A stretch of 56,991 nt of DNA from NCBI RefSeq assembly GCF_003323745.1, contig NZ_QOIL01000015.1:210737-267727 (forward strand). The letters run 5' to 3'. The position numbers and the translations under genes were made by a program. The DNA is from Sphaerisporangium album. Its GTDB lineage: Bacteria > Actinomycetota > Actinomycetes > Streptosporangiales > Streptosporangiaceae. Below the pieces are notes generated by a model that saw only the letters and a program-made list of their open reading frames with translations, made no database searches and was not told where the DNA came from. Of this stretch, positions 1 through 10,363 are shown one piece after another (the first letter of the stretch is position 1; every line of letters begins with the position of its first letter).

Positions 1-1
1 C

Positions 2-496
2 GCGGGCAACCACCCGGCGGTGTTCCAGTCGTACTCCGCCGACCTCAAGGAATGCGGCATCACGGTCAAGGGAGTGCCGGTCCGGCAGGGCGACTACTAC
101 GGGGCGTTCCTGCAGAACCCATCCCTCGCCAAGGCGAGCAAGTGGGACATCTCCGCGCCCGGGTGGGTGCCCGACTGGTACGGCAACAACGGCCGGGCGG
201 TGTCCCAGCCGCTCTTCCAGACCAACTGCACCCCGGGCACGTCCAACTACGGCTGCTACAGCAACCCCAAGGTCGACGACCTGATCAAGCAGGCGCTGGC
301 CGAGCCCGACCAGGCCAAGGCCGGCGCGCTGTGGCACCAGGTGGACCAGCAGGTGATGGCCGACGCCGTCATCGTGCCGTTCCAGAACCAGAACACGCCC
401 ATCTACCACTCCAAGCGCGTCAAGAACCCGATCTACCTGCCGTCCTTCCAGCTCTTCGACGTCACCAACCTGTGGCTGGACCCGGCGAGCCCCTGA
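2..496 (+). CDS. ABC transporter substrate-binding protein, family 5 (C-terminal part)
   Basis: The reading frame is open from the first bases of the window and ends at TGA 494-496, so only the last 164 residues are present. The segment resembles the C-terminal lobe of extracellular solute-binding family 5 (peptide/nickel) proteins: WDISAPGWVPDWYGNNG, then an NPKVDDLIKQA stretch followed by the usual helix and a VPFQNQNTPIYHSKRV strand. In this family the protein is a lipoprotein that delivers peptides or similar solutes to the permease. The following four genes encode the matching ATPases and permeases. The signal peptide and N-lobe lie outside the window, so the ligand cannot be judged. Confidence 0.9.
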   Translation, partial: AGNHPAVFQSYSADLKECGITVKGVPVRQGDYYGAFLQNPSLAKASKWDISAPGWVPDWYGNNGRAVSQPLFQTNCTPGTSNYGCYSNPKVDDLIKQALAEPDQAKAGALWHQVDQQVMADAVIVPFQNQNTPIYHSKRVKNPIYLPSFQLFDVTNLWLDPASP

Positions 497-533
497 CCGG
501 CCGAGACCTGATCAGGCGAGCACTGCCCGGCGT

Positions 534-565
534 CTCCGCCCGGCCCGCACGGCGGCCGGGCGGAG
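534..565 (+). terminator. Intercistronic hairpin after the binding-protein gene
   Basis: A perfect 12-bp inverted repeat (CTCCGCCCGGCC and its complement) with an 8-nt loop lies 38 bp after the stop codon. There is no T-run, as is usual for actinomycete hairpins. It may act as a partial terminator or mRNA stabiliser that gives more binding protein than transporter core. Confidence 0.6.
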
Positions 566-580
566 GCCCACCACGAGCCC

Positions 581-645
581 CGGAAACAACGCCCGGAAAA
601 CAAGGCTCGGAAACAAGACCAGAGACAAGGTTCGGAACAAAGGCC
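581..645 (+). repeat. Imperfect CGGAAACAA repeats in the dpp-type leader
   Basis: CGGAA(A)(A)CAA recurs at 581, 594, 608 and 633 in the gap between the binding-protein gene and the first ATPase gene. The stretch is A-rich and G-poor against its surroundings and probably unstructured in RNA. Function is not known. Confidence 0.5.
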
Positions 646-716
646 CATGACGAGGAAGGCCGGCGAGAAGCGGTGAACGGACCTGTGCGCGACGACCACG
701 GACGAAGGACCGTTGG

Positions 717-1766
717 ATGAGCCTTCTGGAGGTGAAAGATCTCACGGTCGGCTTCCCGACCGCGGACGGCCTCGTGCGGGCCGTCCGCGGGCTGTCGTTC
801 AGCGTCGAACAGGGGCGGACGCTGGCGATCGTCGGGGAGTCGGGCAGCGGCAAGACCGTGAGCACCCAGGCGATCCTCGGCCTGCTGCCCGAGGCGGACA
901 TCTCGGGCAGCGCGCTGTTCGAGGGAATCGATCTGCTGACGCTCGACGAGGAGCGGCTGCGCCGGATCCGCGGCGCCGAGATCAGCGTGATCTTCCAGGA
1001 CCCGCTGACCAGCCTGCACCCGCTCTACAGGGTCGGCTGGCAGATCGCCGAGATGATCCGGGTCCACGAGTCCGGCGTGAGCCGCGCGCAGGCCCGGCGG
1101 CGCGCGGTGGAGCTGCTGGGCCTCGTCGGCATCCCGCAGCCCGCGCGCCGCGTGGACGACTACCCGCACCAGTTCTCCGGGGGCATGCGCCAGCGCGCGA
1201 TGATCGCGATGGCGCTCGCGCTCAACCCCAAGCTGGTGGTCGCCGACGAGCCCACGACCGCGCTGGACGCGACCGTCCAGGCGCAGATCCTGGAGCTGAT
1301 CATCCGGCTTCAGCGCGAGTTCGGCATCGCGCTCGTGCTGATCACCCACGACCTCGGGGTGGTCGCCGGGATGGCCGACGAGGTGATGGTGATGTACGCC
1401 GGGCTGCCGGTGGAGCGCGCCGACCGGCGCACGCTCTACTACCGGCCGCATCACCCCTACACCAAGGGCCTGCTGGAGTCGATCCCCGGCAGCACGGGCG
1501 TGCGCGAGGGCCGTCTGCGGCCGATCCCCGGGCAGCCGCCAAGCATGATCGCGGTCCCGGCCGGGTGCGCGTTCCACCCGCGCTGCCGGTACTCCATGCC
1601 GGTCTGCACGGCCGAGCGCCCGCCGCTGTCCCGGGTCACCGGCGACGGAGACCACGCCTCGGCGTGCTGGCTGCCCCACCACGCCGTCGGGCTCGGCGAC
1701 GAGGCCGAGGCCGCCCGGCTGCGCGCGGCTGATCAGGAGACCGAGACCGAGACGGGGGCCCGGTGA
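717..1766 (+). CDS. Oligopeptide/dipeptide ABC transporter ATP-binding protein, DppD/OppD type
   Basis: A 349-residue cytoplasmic ATPase that powers solute import with the partner ATPase and the two permeases downstream. Walker A GESGSGKT is at residues 40-47, the signature FSGGMRQR near 153-160 and Walker B LVVADEP soon after, followed by the ITHD switch histidine. The C-terminus carries the Cys-containing oligo_HPY extension ([11 protein letters not shown]) seen in DppD/DppF proteins, where the cysteines can bind an iron-sulfur cluster. The ATG start gives MSLLEVKDL, the normal family N-terminus. Its stop overlaps the GTG of the next gene by 4 bp, so translation is probably coupled. Substrate is unknown. 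Confidence 0.93.
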   Translation: MSLLEVKDLTVGFPTADGLVRAVRGLSFSVEQGRTLAIVGESGSGKTVSTQAILGLLPEADISGSALFEGIDLLTLDEERLRRIRGAEISVIFQDPLTSLHPLYRVGWQIAEMIRVHESGVSRAQARRRAVELLGLVGIPQPARRVDDYPHQFSGGMRQRAMIAMALALNPKLVVADEPTTALDATVQAQILELIIRLQREFGIALVLITHDLGVVAGMADEVMVMYAGLPVERADRRTLYYRPHHPYTKGLLESIPGSTGVREGRLRPIPGQPPSMIAVPAGCAFHPRCRYSMPVCTAERPPLSRVTGDGDHASACWLPHHAVGLGDEAEAARLRAADQETETETGAR

Positions 1767-2779
1767 ACCTTCTCGAAGTCGACGACCTGGTCAAGCACTT
1801 CCCCGTCAACGAGGGCGCGGTGCTGCGCCGCACGGTCGGGCGCGTGCACGCCGTCGACGGCGTCAGCCTCACGCTGGCCCCCGGCGAGACGCTCGGCCTG
1901 GTCGGCGAGACCGGCTGCGGCAAGTCCACCCTGGCCCGCTGCATCGCCGGCCTGCACCCGGTGACGTCCGGCAAGGTCCTCTTCGACGGCCGGGACATCA
2001 CCAACCTGCCGCGCAAGGCGATGCGTCCGGTCCGCAGGGACGTCCAGGTGATGTTCCAGGACCCGTACGGCTCGCTGAACCCGCGCCGCCGGGTCGGCTC
2101 GATCATCGCCGACCCGCTGGTCATCCACGACGTCGGCACCCCCCGCGAGCGGCGGCGCACGGTCGCGGAGCTGATGGAACGGGTCGGGCTCAACCCCGAG
2201 CACTACAACCGATTCCCCGCCGAGTTCTCCGGCGGCCAGCGCCAGCGCATCGGCGTGGCCCGCGCGCTCGCCCTGCGCCCGCGGCTGATCATCTGCGACG
2301 AGCCGGTGTCGGCCCTGGACGTGTCGATCCAGGCGCAGATCCTCAACCTGCTCAAGGACCTGCAGGACGACTTCGGGCTGACCTACCTGTTCATCGCGCA
2401 CGACCTGTCGGTGGTCCGGCACGTCAGCGACCGGATCGCGGTCATGTACCTCGGCCGGGTCGTGGAGACGGCCCCCGCGGACGAGCTGTACGACCGCCCG
2501 CGCCACCCGTACGCGCACGCGCTGCTCTCGGCGACGGCCGTGGCCGACCCCGATGTCGCCGACCGGCGTACCCGCGTCGTCCTCACCGGCGACGTGCCCT
2601 CGCCCATCGACCCGCCGTCCGGATGCCGGTTCCACCCGCGCTGCCCGAGAGCGCGGGACCTCTGCGCGACCGTGCCCCCGCCCCTGGAGGGCGGCCCGCA
2701 CCGGACCGCCTGCCACTTCCCCCTCGACGGCCCCGCCACAGAGCCGGGTGCCCGCGACGACGAAGGCGAGGCCCGGTGA
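1763..2779 (+). CDS. Oligopeptide/dipeptide ABC transporter ATP-binding protein, DppF/OppF type
   Basis: The second, 338-residue ATPase of the importer. Walker A GETGCGKS is at residues 48-55, followed by a [15 protein letters not shown] signature, [12 protein letters not shown]alker B and AHDLSVV switch. The Cys-rich C-terminal extension ([15 protein letters not shown]) matches DppF/OppF. It starts at GTG 1763 inside the upstream stop (GTGA overlap), and its own stop overlaps the GTG of the permease gene in the same way. This chain of 4-bp overlaps indicates one mRNA. The family works as a DppD-DppF heterodimer on the inner face of the membrane. Confidence 0.93.
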   Translation: MNLLEVDDLVKHFPVNEGAVLRRTVGRVHAVDGVSLTLAPGETLGLVGETGCGKSTLARCIAGLHPVTSGKVLFDGRDITNLPRKAMRPVRRDVQVMFQDPYGSLNPRRRVGSIIADPLVIHDVGTPRERRRTVAELMERVGLNPEHYNRFPAEFSGGQRQRIGVARALALRPRLIICDEPVSALDVSIQAQILNLLKDLQDDFGLTYLFIAHDLSVVRHVSDRIAVMYLGRVVETAPADELYDRPRHPYAHALLSATAVADPDVADRRTRVVLTGDVPSPIDPPSGCRFHPRCPRARDLCATVPPPLEGGPHRTACHFPLDGPATEPGARDDEGEAR

Positions 2780-3771
2780 CGCTCACCGAGATACGGCCCG
2801 GCGCGGTGCCCGGCGGTCCCGTCGCCGGACGCGGACCGTGGACGCTGGCCTGGGCGCGCATCCGCACCGACCGGGTCGCGCTGACCTCGGCGATCGTGGT
2901 CATCGCCCTGCTGGTGCTCGCCGCCGCGGCGCCGCTCGTCGCGCAGTGGACCGGGCACGGCCCCGACGACCAGTTCCGCGACATCGGCATCACCGGCCAG
3001 GGCCTGCCGGTGCCCCCGAACGGAACCTTCTGGTTCGGCACCGACCGGCTCGGCCGCGACCTGTTCGTCCGCGTGCTGTACGGCGCCCGCGTCTCGCTGG
3101 TGGTCGGCGTGCTGTCCACCCTGCTCGCGGCGGCGCTCGGGGTCGCGGTCGGCCTGCTCGCCGGGTTCTACGGCGGGGTGGTCGACACGCTGCTGTCGCG
3201 GCTGATGGACGTCGTGCTGTCCTTCCCGTACCTGATCTTCGCCATCGCGGTCGTCTCCATCGCCGGGCCGTCGCTGACCGCCACGATCGGGGTGATCGCG
3301 TTCTACTCCTGGGCGGCCATCGCCAGGATCGTGCGCGGGCAGACCCTGTCGATCAAGGAACGCGAGTACGTCGAGGCGGCCCGCTCGCTGGGCGCGAGCG
3401 ACACGCGGATCATGTTCGTCGACATCCTGCCGAACCTGCTGGCCCCGGTCATCGTGCTGGTCACGCTGCTGGTCCCGGCCGCGATCGTGTTCGAGTCCAC
3501 CCTGTCCTACCTCGGCCTCGGCATCGTCCCGCCGACGCCGTCCTGGGGCAACCTGCTCAGCGAGGCGCAGGGCTTCTACCGGGTCGCCTGGTGGTACCTG
3601 ACGTTCCCCGCGGGCGGTCTGCTGCTCACCACGCTGGCGTTCAACCTGCTCGGCGACGGAATCCGTGACGCCATCGACCCGAGGACCGAACGGCTGTTCA
3701 GCCGGCGCCGGGGCGTCCTGCGCGGACGCGGCAGGGCCCGGCGTACCACCCCCGCGACGACGAAGGGCTGA
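2776..3771 (+). CDS. ABC transporter permease, DppC/OppC type
   Basis: A 331-residue inner-membrane permease. The GTG at 2776 overlaps the upstream TGA and gives VTLTEIRPG, followed by the first membrane span near residue 35 ([16 protein letters not shown]). The extracellular segment [23 protein letters not shown] is diagnostic of the DppC group, and the EAA loop [21 protein letters not shown] docks on the ATPases. Longer in-frame starts upstream lie inside the ATPase gene and were not used. Here the DppC-type gene precedes the DppB-type gene, the reverse of the usual order. Confidence 0.92.
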   Translation: MTLTEIRPGAVPGGPVAGRGPWTLAWARIRTDRVALTSAIVVIALLVLAAAAPLVAQWTGHGPDDQFRDIGITGQGLPVPPNGTFWFGTDRLGRDLFVRVLYGARVSLVVGVLSTLLAAALGVAVGLLAGFYGGVVDTLLSRLMDVVLSFPYLIFAIAVVSIAGPSLTATIGVIAFYSWAAIARIVRGQTLSIKEREYVEAARSLGASDTRIMFVDILPNLLAPVIVLVTLLVPAAIVFESTLSYLGLGIVPPTPSWGNLLSEAQGFYRVAWWYLTFPAGGLLLTTLAFNLLGDGIRDAIDPRTERLFSRRRGVLRGRGRARRTTPATTKG

Positions 3772-3774
3772 CTC

Positions 3775-4737
<963 letters not shown>

Positions 4738-4770
4738 GCGCGACACGCGGCCGGTGGTGGGTGTGGTGGG

Positions 4771-4809
4771 TATGGCCGGCGCGACCTCTCCCTCGCGCGC
4801 CGGGCCATA
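4771..4809. terminator. Bidirectional hairpin between convergent genes
   Basis: TATGGCCGGCGCG pairs with CGCGCCGGGCCATA across a 12-nt loop, with a single bulged base. It sits between the end of the permease gene (4737) and the end of the leftward RDD gene (4903), so it can stop transcription from both sides. Confidence 0.65.
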
Positions 4810-4902
4810 CCCGTTCCCACGTAGCGAACCAATGCCCCAGTGGCTCGCTGGACGTCTCAGTGCCCGTCGTTGCCCGTTGTATGCACCCGCTTGGCGAAAA
4901 AC

Positions 4903-5853
4903 CTACGCGGGCGGCGTGAAGCCGCCCGGCGTGGACGTCGTCGTCCCTGGTGGGGGCGCGAAAACGGGCGGCGGAAGGGGTACGGGATATCCCTGCGGAG
5001 GCGGGGCGGCGGCGGGACGGCCGGGCGGCGGCGTCGTCCCGTAGGCCGGCGTGTGGCCGGTCGCCAGGTGAGCGCCGGTCGTGGCGTGGCGGCCGTAGGA
5101 GGGGGCGCCCATCTGGCGTGCCAGCCGGACCTCTGTGCGGCGGCGGCGCTCGGCCAGGACGGCGGCGAGGTACGCGTACGCCGGCGCGCCCGGCGGAGGC
5201 GGCGGGGAGACGTACGCGGCGAACTGCGAGGCGATGCGCGCGCCCATCTCGTGCCGGACCTGCGGCGAGAGCTGCGGCAGCCGCGAAAGGTACTGCCGCG
5301 CGGTGGCCGCGAGCCCCTCGGGCAGCCGGGACAGCTCCAGCGTCGTCGCCCACGCGGCCAGAGCGGGTGGCATCTGCGGCGGCGGAGCCTGGCGGGGGCC
5401 GCGCTCGGAGATCACGATCGTGCCGGAGAAGATGTCGCCCAGCCGCTTGCCCCGCTCGGAGACCAGCGAGCTGATGAGCGCGGGAGCGCCGAAGCACAGC
5501 CAGAACTCCACGAGCCCGGCGAGCCCCCGGAACAGCGCCTGCCGGAACCGCTCTGGCCCGCCGTCGTCGCTCACCACCCGCAGCCCGAGCGCCAGCTTGC
5601 CCAGGCTGCGGCCCCGGCCGAGCGTCTCGAAGATCACCGGGTAGCCGACGACGACCAGCGCGCTGAGCAGGATCGCCATCGCCACCGCGACGGCCTCCTC
5701 GGTGACGAACGTCACCATGCCGAGCAGCAGGCTGACGCCGAAGAGGCTCGCGAGCTGGACCGCCATGTCGATCGCGAGCGCGAGCGCGCGGCTCGGCATC
5801 TGCGCGACCCGTACCTCGACGACGACCGCCTCACCGGTCACGACATCAGCCAC
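4903..5853 (-). CDS. RDD family membrane protein
   Basis: A 316-residue protein. Residues 15-150 form the RDD domain: a membrane span with the arginine/aspartate set (MPSRALALAIDMAVQ), a second span, and the motif GRGRSLGKLALGLRVVSDDG, then SERGKRLGDIFSGTIVI. The C-terminal half is soluble, with a helical part (residues 165-260) and a Pro/Gly-rich tail. Function of the family is poorly defined; some RDD proteins affect ion or metabolite transport. It starts at GTG 5853 and is divergent from the SpoIIM gene, a pairing conserved in actinobacteria next to MoxR/DUF58 genes. In this window those genes are 15 kb away. Confidence 0.88.
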   Translation of the reverse strand: MADVVTGEAVVVEVRVAQMPSRALALAIDMAVQLASLFGVSLLLGMVTFVTEEAVAVAMAILLSALVVVGYPVIFETLGRGRSLGKLALGLRVVSDDGGPERFRQALFRGLAGLVEFWLCFGAPALISSLVSERGKRLGDIFSGTIVISERGPRQAPPPQMPPALAAWATTLELSRLPEGLAATARQYLSRLPQLSPQVRHEMGARIASQFAAYVSPPPPPGAPAYAYLAAVLAERRRRTEVRLARQMGAPSYGRHATTGAHLATGHTPAYGTTPPPGRPAAAPPPQGYPVPLPPPVFAPPPGTTTSTPGGFTPPA

Positions 5854-5890
5854 GACCCCACCCTATCCATCGGGACAATAGGCTCTCCGC
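5854..5890. promoter_or_regulatory. Divergent, probably leaderless promoters for RDD and SpoIIM genes
   Basis: Only 37 bp separate the two GTG starts. On the plus strand TAGGCT (5879-5884) lies 6 nt before GTG 5891. On the minus strand TAGGGT (complement of 5860-5865) lies 6 nt before GTG 5853. Both fit the actinobacterial TANNNT -10 pattern at leaderless distance, and neither gene has a Shine-Dalgarno sequence. Inference from spacing only. Confidence 0.5.
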
Positions 5891-6880
5891 GTGGACATCG
5901 ACGCGTTTGTCTCCGCGCACAAGCCGACCTGGGATCGGCTGGAAACCCTGGTGCGTCACCGCGGGGCGCTGACCGGTCCCGAGGTGGACGAGCTCGTCGA
6001 CCTCTACCAGCGGGTCGCGACCCACCTGTCCATCGTCCGTTCCGGCTCCGACCCGCTGTTGGTCGGCCGCCTGTCGGCGCTGGTGGCGCGGGCGCGGTCG
6101 GCGGTCACCGGCGCGCACACGCCCGCGTGGCGGGAGTTCGCCCGGTTCTTCACCGTTTCCTTCCCCGTGGTGGCCTACCGCGCCCGCTGGTGGTGGGCGG
6201 CCACCACCGCGGTGTTCCTGCTGGTCTCCACGGTGGTCGGCTACTGGGTCGCGAGGAACCCGGACGTCCAGGCGGCCATCGCGAGCCCGGAGCAGATCAA
6301 GCAGCTCGTCGAGCAGGACTTCGCGAACTACTACTCCGAGCACCCGGCCGGGGCGTTCGCCGGACAGGTGTGGATCAACAACGCCTGGGTGTCCATGCAG
6401 GTCATCGCCATGTCCGTGCTGCTCGGCGTCCCGATTCCGTACGTGCTGTGGCAGAACGCCGCGAACGTCGGCGTCTCCGCCGGGCTCATGGCCTCCCGCG
6501 ACAAGCTCGACGTGTTCTTCGGCCTGATCACTCCGCACGGCCTGCTCGAACTCACCGCAGTCTTCCTCGCCGCCGCCGTCGGCATGCGCCTCGGCTGGAC
6601 GGCCATCGACCCCGGGCCGAGGAAGCGCGCCGAGGCGCTGGCCGAGCAGGGCCGCGCCGTGGTGAGCGTCGCCCTCGGGCTGGTCGTGGTCCTGCTGGTG
6701 TCGGGCCTGATCGAGGCGCTGGTCACGCCGTCCCCGCTGCCGACGTGGGCGCGCATCGGCATCGGCGCGGTGGCGGAGGCGGCGTTCCTCGCGTACGTCG
6801 TGTACTTCGGGCGCCGCGCCCTGCGCGCGGGCGAGAGCGGCGACGTCGAACGCGCGCCCGACGTCGCCCCGTCGAACTGA
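5891..6880 (+). CDS. SpoIIM-like (stage II sporulation protein M family) membrane protein
   Basis: A 329-residue integral membrane protein starting at GTG 5891 (VDIDAFVSAHKPTWDRLETLV). A helical cytoplasmic part of about 85 residues is followed by a FFTVSFPVVAYRARWWWAATTAVFLLVS span and further spans, including the conserved stretch WINNAWVSMQVIAMSVLLGVPIPYVLWQNAANVG and HGLLELTAVFLAAA. SpoIIM in Bacillus helps septal peptidoglycan hydrolysis during engulfment. In actinobacteria this homologue occurs with RDD, MoxR and DUF58 genes and its role is unknown. The short charged C-terminus ends 33 bp from the convergent beta-helix gene, with a CGGGCGCCCG palindrome between them. Confidence 0.88.
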   Translation: MDIDAFVSAHKPTWDRLETLVRHRGALTGPEVDELVDLYQRVATHLSIVRSGSDPLLVGRLSALVARARSAVTGAHTPAWREFARFFTVSFPVVAYRARWWWAATTAVFLLVSTVVGYWVARNPDVQAAIASPEQIKQLVEQDFANYYSEHPAGAFAGQVWINNAWVSMQVIAMSVLLGVPIPYVLWQNAANVGVSAGLMASRDKLDVFFGLITPHGLLELTAVFLAAAVGMRLGWTAIDPGPRKRAEALAEQGRAVVSVALGLVVVLLVSGLIEALVTPSPLPTWARIGIGAVAEAAFLAYVVYFGRRALRAGESGDVERAPDVAPSN

Positions 6881-6913
6881 CGGGAGCGACGCCGGGCGCC
6901 CGCTGAGTCGATG

Positions 6914-9900
6914 TCAGGGGGTGACGGGGATGTTGGTGAGCCCCCTGCCTCCGCTGGACTTGTTGGACGCGTAGACGACGTTCTTGGCGGCGCAGGACGA
7001 CTGGTTGTTCACGAAGATCGCGTACCCGGTCGCGCTGCCGATGGTGAAGTCGTTGGAGCGCAAGACGTTGCCGCAGCCGTAGGGCGCGTAGACGGTCTGG
7101 ACGCGGACCCCCTCGGTGTAGGGGTTGACGCCGGTGTTGGACTCGATGGTGTACCCGTCGCCCTTGACGTCCAGCCAGCTGTCCCCGGAGTTGACGTTCT
7201 TCTGGCCGGTGCCGTCGAAGTGGTTGCCCCTGATGACTCCGCCGCTCGTCCCCTCCTTGATGTCGACGGACTCGGCGGCGACGTTCGGGCCGATGGTGTT
7301 GTTCAGCACCTGGACGTTGTCGCTGCGGTCGACGCCGTCGGAGCCGCCGAAGCAGGCCCAGTTGCTGTTGGCCGAGCCGATGTAGACGCCCTCGCCGTAG
7401 CCCGGCTGGACGAGGCCGGTGTCGGTCACGGTCGAGTTCCTGATGACGCCGTCGGAGCTGCCCTTGCGGAAGTGGACGCCCTCGTCCTGGGTGTGGTGGA
7501 CGTACACCCCGTCGATCACCGTGCTCCTGGCGCCGTCCATGACGATGCCCTTCTTGGAGTCGCGCACGGTGAACCCGGTCAGGTTCCAGTAGCTCGCGCC
7601 GTTGAGGTACAGCCCGTACTGCAGGTGGCCGTTCGGGCAGCCGCTGCCGGCGCCGGCCAGGTCGTTCTCGAGGATCGCGTTACGGGAGCCGGACAGCGTG
7701 ATGCGGTTGCCGGACGTGCCGGAGGTCGTGATCACGAACTCGTCGTGGTAGACGCCGTCGGCGAGCCTGATCGTGTCACCCGGCCTGGCGTCCGCGATGG
7801 CGGCCTTCAGCTGCGCGGGGGTGGAGACGTTGACCGTGCGGTTCGGGCCCGTCGGCGTGGGGGTCGGTGTCGGGGTCACGGTCGGTGTCGGCGTCGGGGT
7901 GGGGGTCGGCGTCGGGGTGGGGGTCGAGGTGGGGCCGTCCGGGCCGTACAGCTCCAGCTCGTTGACGGTGAAGCCGCTGCTTCCCGCGTACTGGCTCAGG
8001 TAGAGCTGGAGGTAGCGGGTGGTGACGTTGACGGCCACCTCGTCGGTGCCGCCGTCCAGGCCGGTGCCGTTCTGGAAGGTGGACCAGCTCGACCCGTCGC
8101 TGGACTGGCGGAACTTGTACGAAGTGCCGTAGCCGGCGCCCCACTTGACCGCGATGCGGGTGATGTTCTGAGCCGTGCCGAGGTCGACCGTGAGCCAGGC
8201 GGGCTTGGTCGTCGTGGACTGCCACGCCGTGGCGGCGTCACAGTCGACGGCCCTGCCCGCGGTCGAGCCGTTGGCGGAGGCGGTGATCGTCTTGCCGCAG
8301 GCCAGGTTCCCGCCGCCCGGCGGAGGGGTCACCGTGGGGGTGACGGTCGGCGTCACGGTGGGGGTCACCGTGGGCGTCGGGCTGGGCGTGGAGGTGCCCG
8401 AACGAAGGAACAGCGAGCCACTGGCGTCCGTCTTCGTGGCGTTGACGCCCGCGTTCGGGCTCGCCGAGTAGTCGACCGACTCCCGCGAGGCCCAGTCCGG
8501 GATCGTCGTCCCGCCGATCGCCAGGTGCTGGAACTTCGTCGCGTCGGCGGCGGTGCTGCCGAACTGGTAGACGCGCCGCGGGTCGGTGTAGTAGCCGGTG
8601 TACGGGCCGCCGGCGGTGAGCTGCTTGCTCATCGTGTTGCCGTAGAAGACGTTCTGCGGGCCGGACGAGCCCGACCACTTGAGCGCCTTGGGCCCGGCTC
8701 CCCACCAGATGGGGTACCAGGTGGAGTCGTCCGGCGCGCCCCCGCCCTCCTCGCCGCAGTTGGCGCGGCAGTTCTTGGACGAGTGCTCGAAGGGCACGCG
8801 CACCGTGCTGCCCTCGAACAGGTTCCGGTGCTCCCAGCCGCCGTGCAGGTTGAGGTCGGAGTCGGTGTCCAGGCCGATCACCACGTTGTCCGAGGCCGAC
8901 CACTGGAAGGTGAAGTGCCGCAGGTTCCTGCTCGTGTTGTACGCGTACAGCGAGTCCCAGACGCGCGAGCCGCGGAAGTAGCCGTTGCCGCCCTTGCCCT
9001 TGTTCCACGCGCCGTCGAGCGAGGTCTCCTGCACCTGGATGTTCTTGGCGTTCTCGGTGACGATCGGGTGGGAGCCGGTCATGTGCGTCTTCACACGCCG
9101 GATCCAGGAGTTCACCGCCCACTTCAGCACGATGCCATGCATCTCGTACTCGGGGGCCATGTTGCCGTAGTTGTGCACGGCGTCGGCCTCGCTGAGCGTG
9201 TACGTGCCGCCGCCCAGCTTGGGCAGCCCGTTCATCTCCTGGGTGATCCCCAGGTCCTCCAGGCCGACGCCCTGCACCACCTTGAGCGGCGTCACCCGGC
9301 TCGGGTAGGCCGTGCCGCCGATCGCGGCCGAGCCGTCGGAGGTGGAGTCGACCGGAAGGTCCCACTCCATCGGCTTGTCGATCGTCACCGTCCGGTTGGT
9401 GGTGTCCACGGCCGCGATCTGGAAGATCTGCTGCCGCATGTGCTGGTTCAGGTACATGGTCGAGTCGGTGGCCGTCTGCTGCTGGTACCACTTGACCGAG
9501 TTGGCGCCACCCACCCACAGGTAGCCGCCGGCCTTGAACAGGGCCATGTTGGCGTTGCTCGCGAGCGAGATGAGCGTCGAGCCCGCGGCGGACGCCTGCC
9601 GGATCGCCACCCCACCGGCCCAGTGCTGGTTGACGCTGCCCTCGAAGAGGTCCTTGCGGTTGGCCGGGGCCGCCGCGTAGTCGCTCGTGTACTTCGAGGA
9701 CACCTCGCGGGTCTGGACGCGGAACAGGCCGCGGCCGGGCCACGTCCAGCCGCCCTTGCCCGCGCCGGACGTCATGCCGTCCTCGTCCCAGTCGCTGCCG
9801 TCCGGGGTGAGGGCGTCGTAGCGGGTGTTGACGTCGGGGCGGAAGACGATCGTCGTCTGGTCCTGGCCCGCGCCCTTGATCAGCAGATAGTCGGCGTCGA

Positions 9901-10363
9901 GGCCGATCTGGCGGCTGACGTCGATCCGTCCGGCCGGCAGGGTGATCAGCGACAGCTTGGTGTACCCGGCCGAGGGGGAGCAGGAGGTCCTGACGAAGTC
10001 GACGGCCTGCTGCAGGCCGGCGGAGTCGTCGGCCCCGTCGTCAGGGCGCACGTTGTACGTGGAGGCGAGCTCGGCCGGGGTGATCTGGCAGGTCGCGCTG
10101 GGGTTCACGTCACTCGTGCCCGGGAGCGCGGCGCCGCCCCGGTACCCGGCCTTGCTCCAGTCGGGCAGCCCGGCGATCGGGGCCCGCCTGTTGGCGGAGG
10201 TGAGGTCGGGGATCTGGGCGGCCGCCTGGGCGAGGCTCTGGGCGGGGGCTTGGAGGGGGGCTTGGACGGCCACCGCGTTCGCCGCGTGGAGCACGAGGAT
10301 CGCGGAGGCCGAGGTTGCGAGGGTCACGGCCGTCAGGACGGCCGTCCATCGGGGGGTTGGCAT
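6914..10363 (-). CDS. Large secreted protein: beta-helix / F5/8C-type domain / beta-helix
   Basis: A 1149-residue exported protein. I chose ATG 10363, preceded by AAGGA, because it places a signal peptide at the N-terminus (cleavage near residue 30, ANA-VAV). Residues about 60-655 look like a right-handed parallel beta-helix (PDDGADDSAGLQQAV entry motif, then recurring short strands). A Thr-Pro-Val linker follows, then a discoidin/F5-8C carbohydrate-binding-like domain at about 684-808 (NLACGKTITAS start, KPAWLTVDLGTAQNITRI, YLQLYLSQY). A second Pro-Thr linker leads to a second beta-helix (about 840-1149; GDTIRLADGVYHDEF and GVHFRKGSSDGVIRNSTV) of the pectate-lyase-like kind. The architecture suggests a polysaccharide-binding lyase or hydrolase. 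I cannot name substrate, family or catalytic residues. Confidence 0.8.
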   Translation of the reverse strand: MPTPRWTAVLTAVTLATSASAILVLHAANAVAVQAPLQAPAQSLAQAAAQIPDLTSANRRAPIAGLPDWSKAGYRGGAALPGTSDVNPSATCQITPAELASTYNVRPDDGADDSAGLQQAVDFVRTSCSPSAGYTKLSLITLPAGRIDVSRQIGLDADYLLIKGAGQDQTTIVFRPDVNTRYDALTPDGSDWDEDGMTSGAGKGGWTWPGRGLFRVQTREVSSKYTSDYAAAPANRKDLFEGSVNQHWAGGVAIRQASAAGSTLISLASNANMALFKAGGYLWVGGANSVKWYQQQTATDSTMYLNQHMRQQIFQIAAVDTTNRTVTIDKPMEWDLPVDSTSDGSAAIGGTAYPSRVTPLKVVQGVGLEDLGITQEMNGLPKLGGGTYTLSEADAVHNYGNMAPEYEMHGIVLKWAVNSWIRRVKTHMTGSHPIVTENAKNIQVQETSLDGAWNKGKGGNGYFRGSRVWDSLYAYNTSRNLRHFTFQWSASDNVVIGLDTDSDLNLHGGWEHRNLFEGSTVRVPFEHSSKNCRANCGEEGGGAPDDSTWYPIWWGAGPKALKWSGSSGPQNVFYGNTMSKQLTAGGPYTGYYTDPRRVYQFGSTAADATKFQHLAIGGTTIPDWASRESVDYSASPNAGVNATKTDASGSLFLRSGTSTPSPTPTVTPTVTPTVTPTVTPPPGGGNLACGKTITASANGSTAGRAVDCDAATAWQSTTTKPAWLTVDLGTAQNITRIAVKWGAGYGTSYKFRQSSDGSSWSTFQNGTGLDGGTDEVAVNVTTRYLQLYLSQYAGSSGFTVNELELYGPDGPTSTPTPTPTPTPTPTPTVTPTPTPTPTGPNRTVNVSTPAQLKAAIADARPGDTIRLADGVYHDEFVITTSGTSGNRITLSGSRNAILENDLAGAGSGCPNGHLQYGLYLNGASYWNLTGFTVRDSKKGIVMDGARSTVIDGVYVHHTQDEGVHFRKGSSDGVIRNSTVTDTGLVQPGYGEGVYIGSANSNWACFGGSDGVDRSDNVQVLNNTIGPNVAAESVDIKEGTSGGVIRGNHFDGTGQKNVNSGDSWLDVKGDGYTIESNTGVNPYTEGVRVQTVYAPYGCGNVLRSNDFTIGSATGYAIFVNNQSSCAAKNVVYASNKSSGGRGLTNIPVTP
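7850..7935 (-). repeat. Thr-Pro linker repeat between F5/8C domain and second beta-helix
   Basis: A low-complexity tract encodes alternating Thr-Pro with occasional Val (TPTPTPTVTP pattern), a flexible and probably glycosylatable linker. The 6-bp and 12-bp period makes it prone to slippage. Confidence 0.85.
8321..8397 (-). repeat. TPTV repeat linker between first beta-helix and F5/8C domain
   Basis: Four copies of a 12-bp unit encoding Thr-Pro-Thr-Val, followed by a PPPGGG hinge. It separates the first beta-helix from the binding domain. Confidence 0.85.

Noticed and set aside
4738..4902. Small gene between the permease and RDD genes
   Set aside because: No frame with a ribosome site; the region is explained by the bidirectional hairpin.
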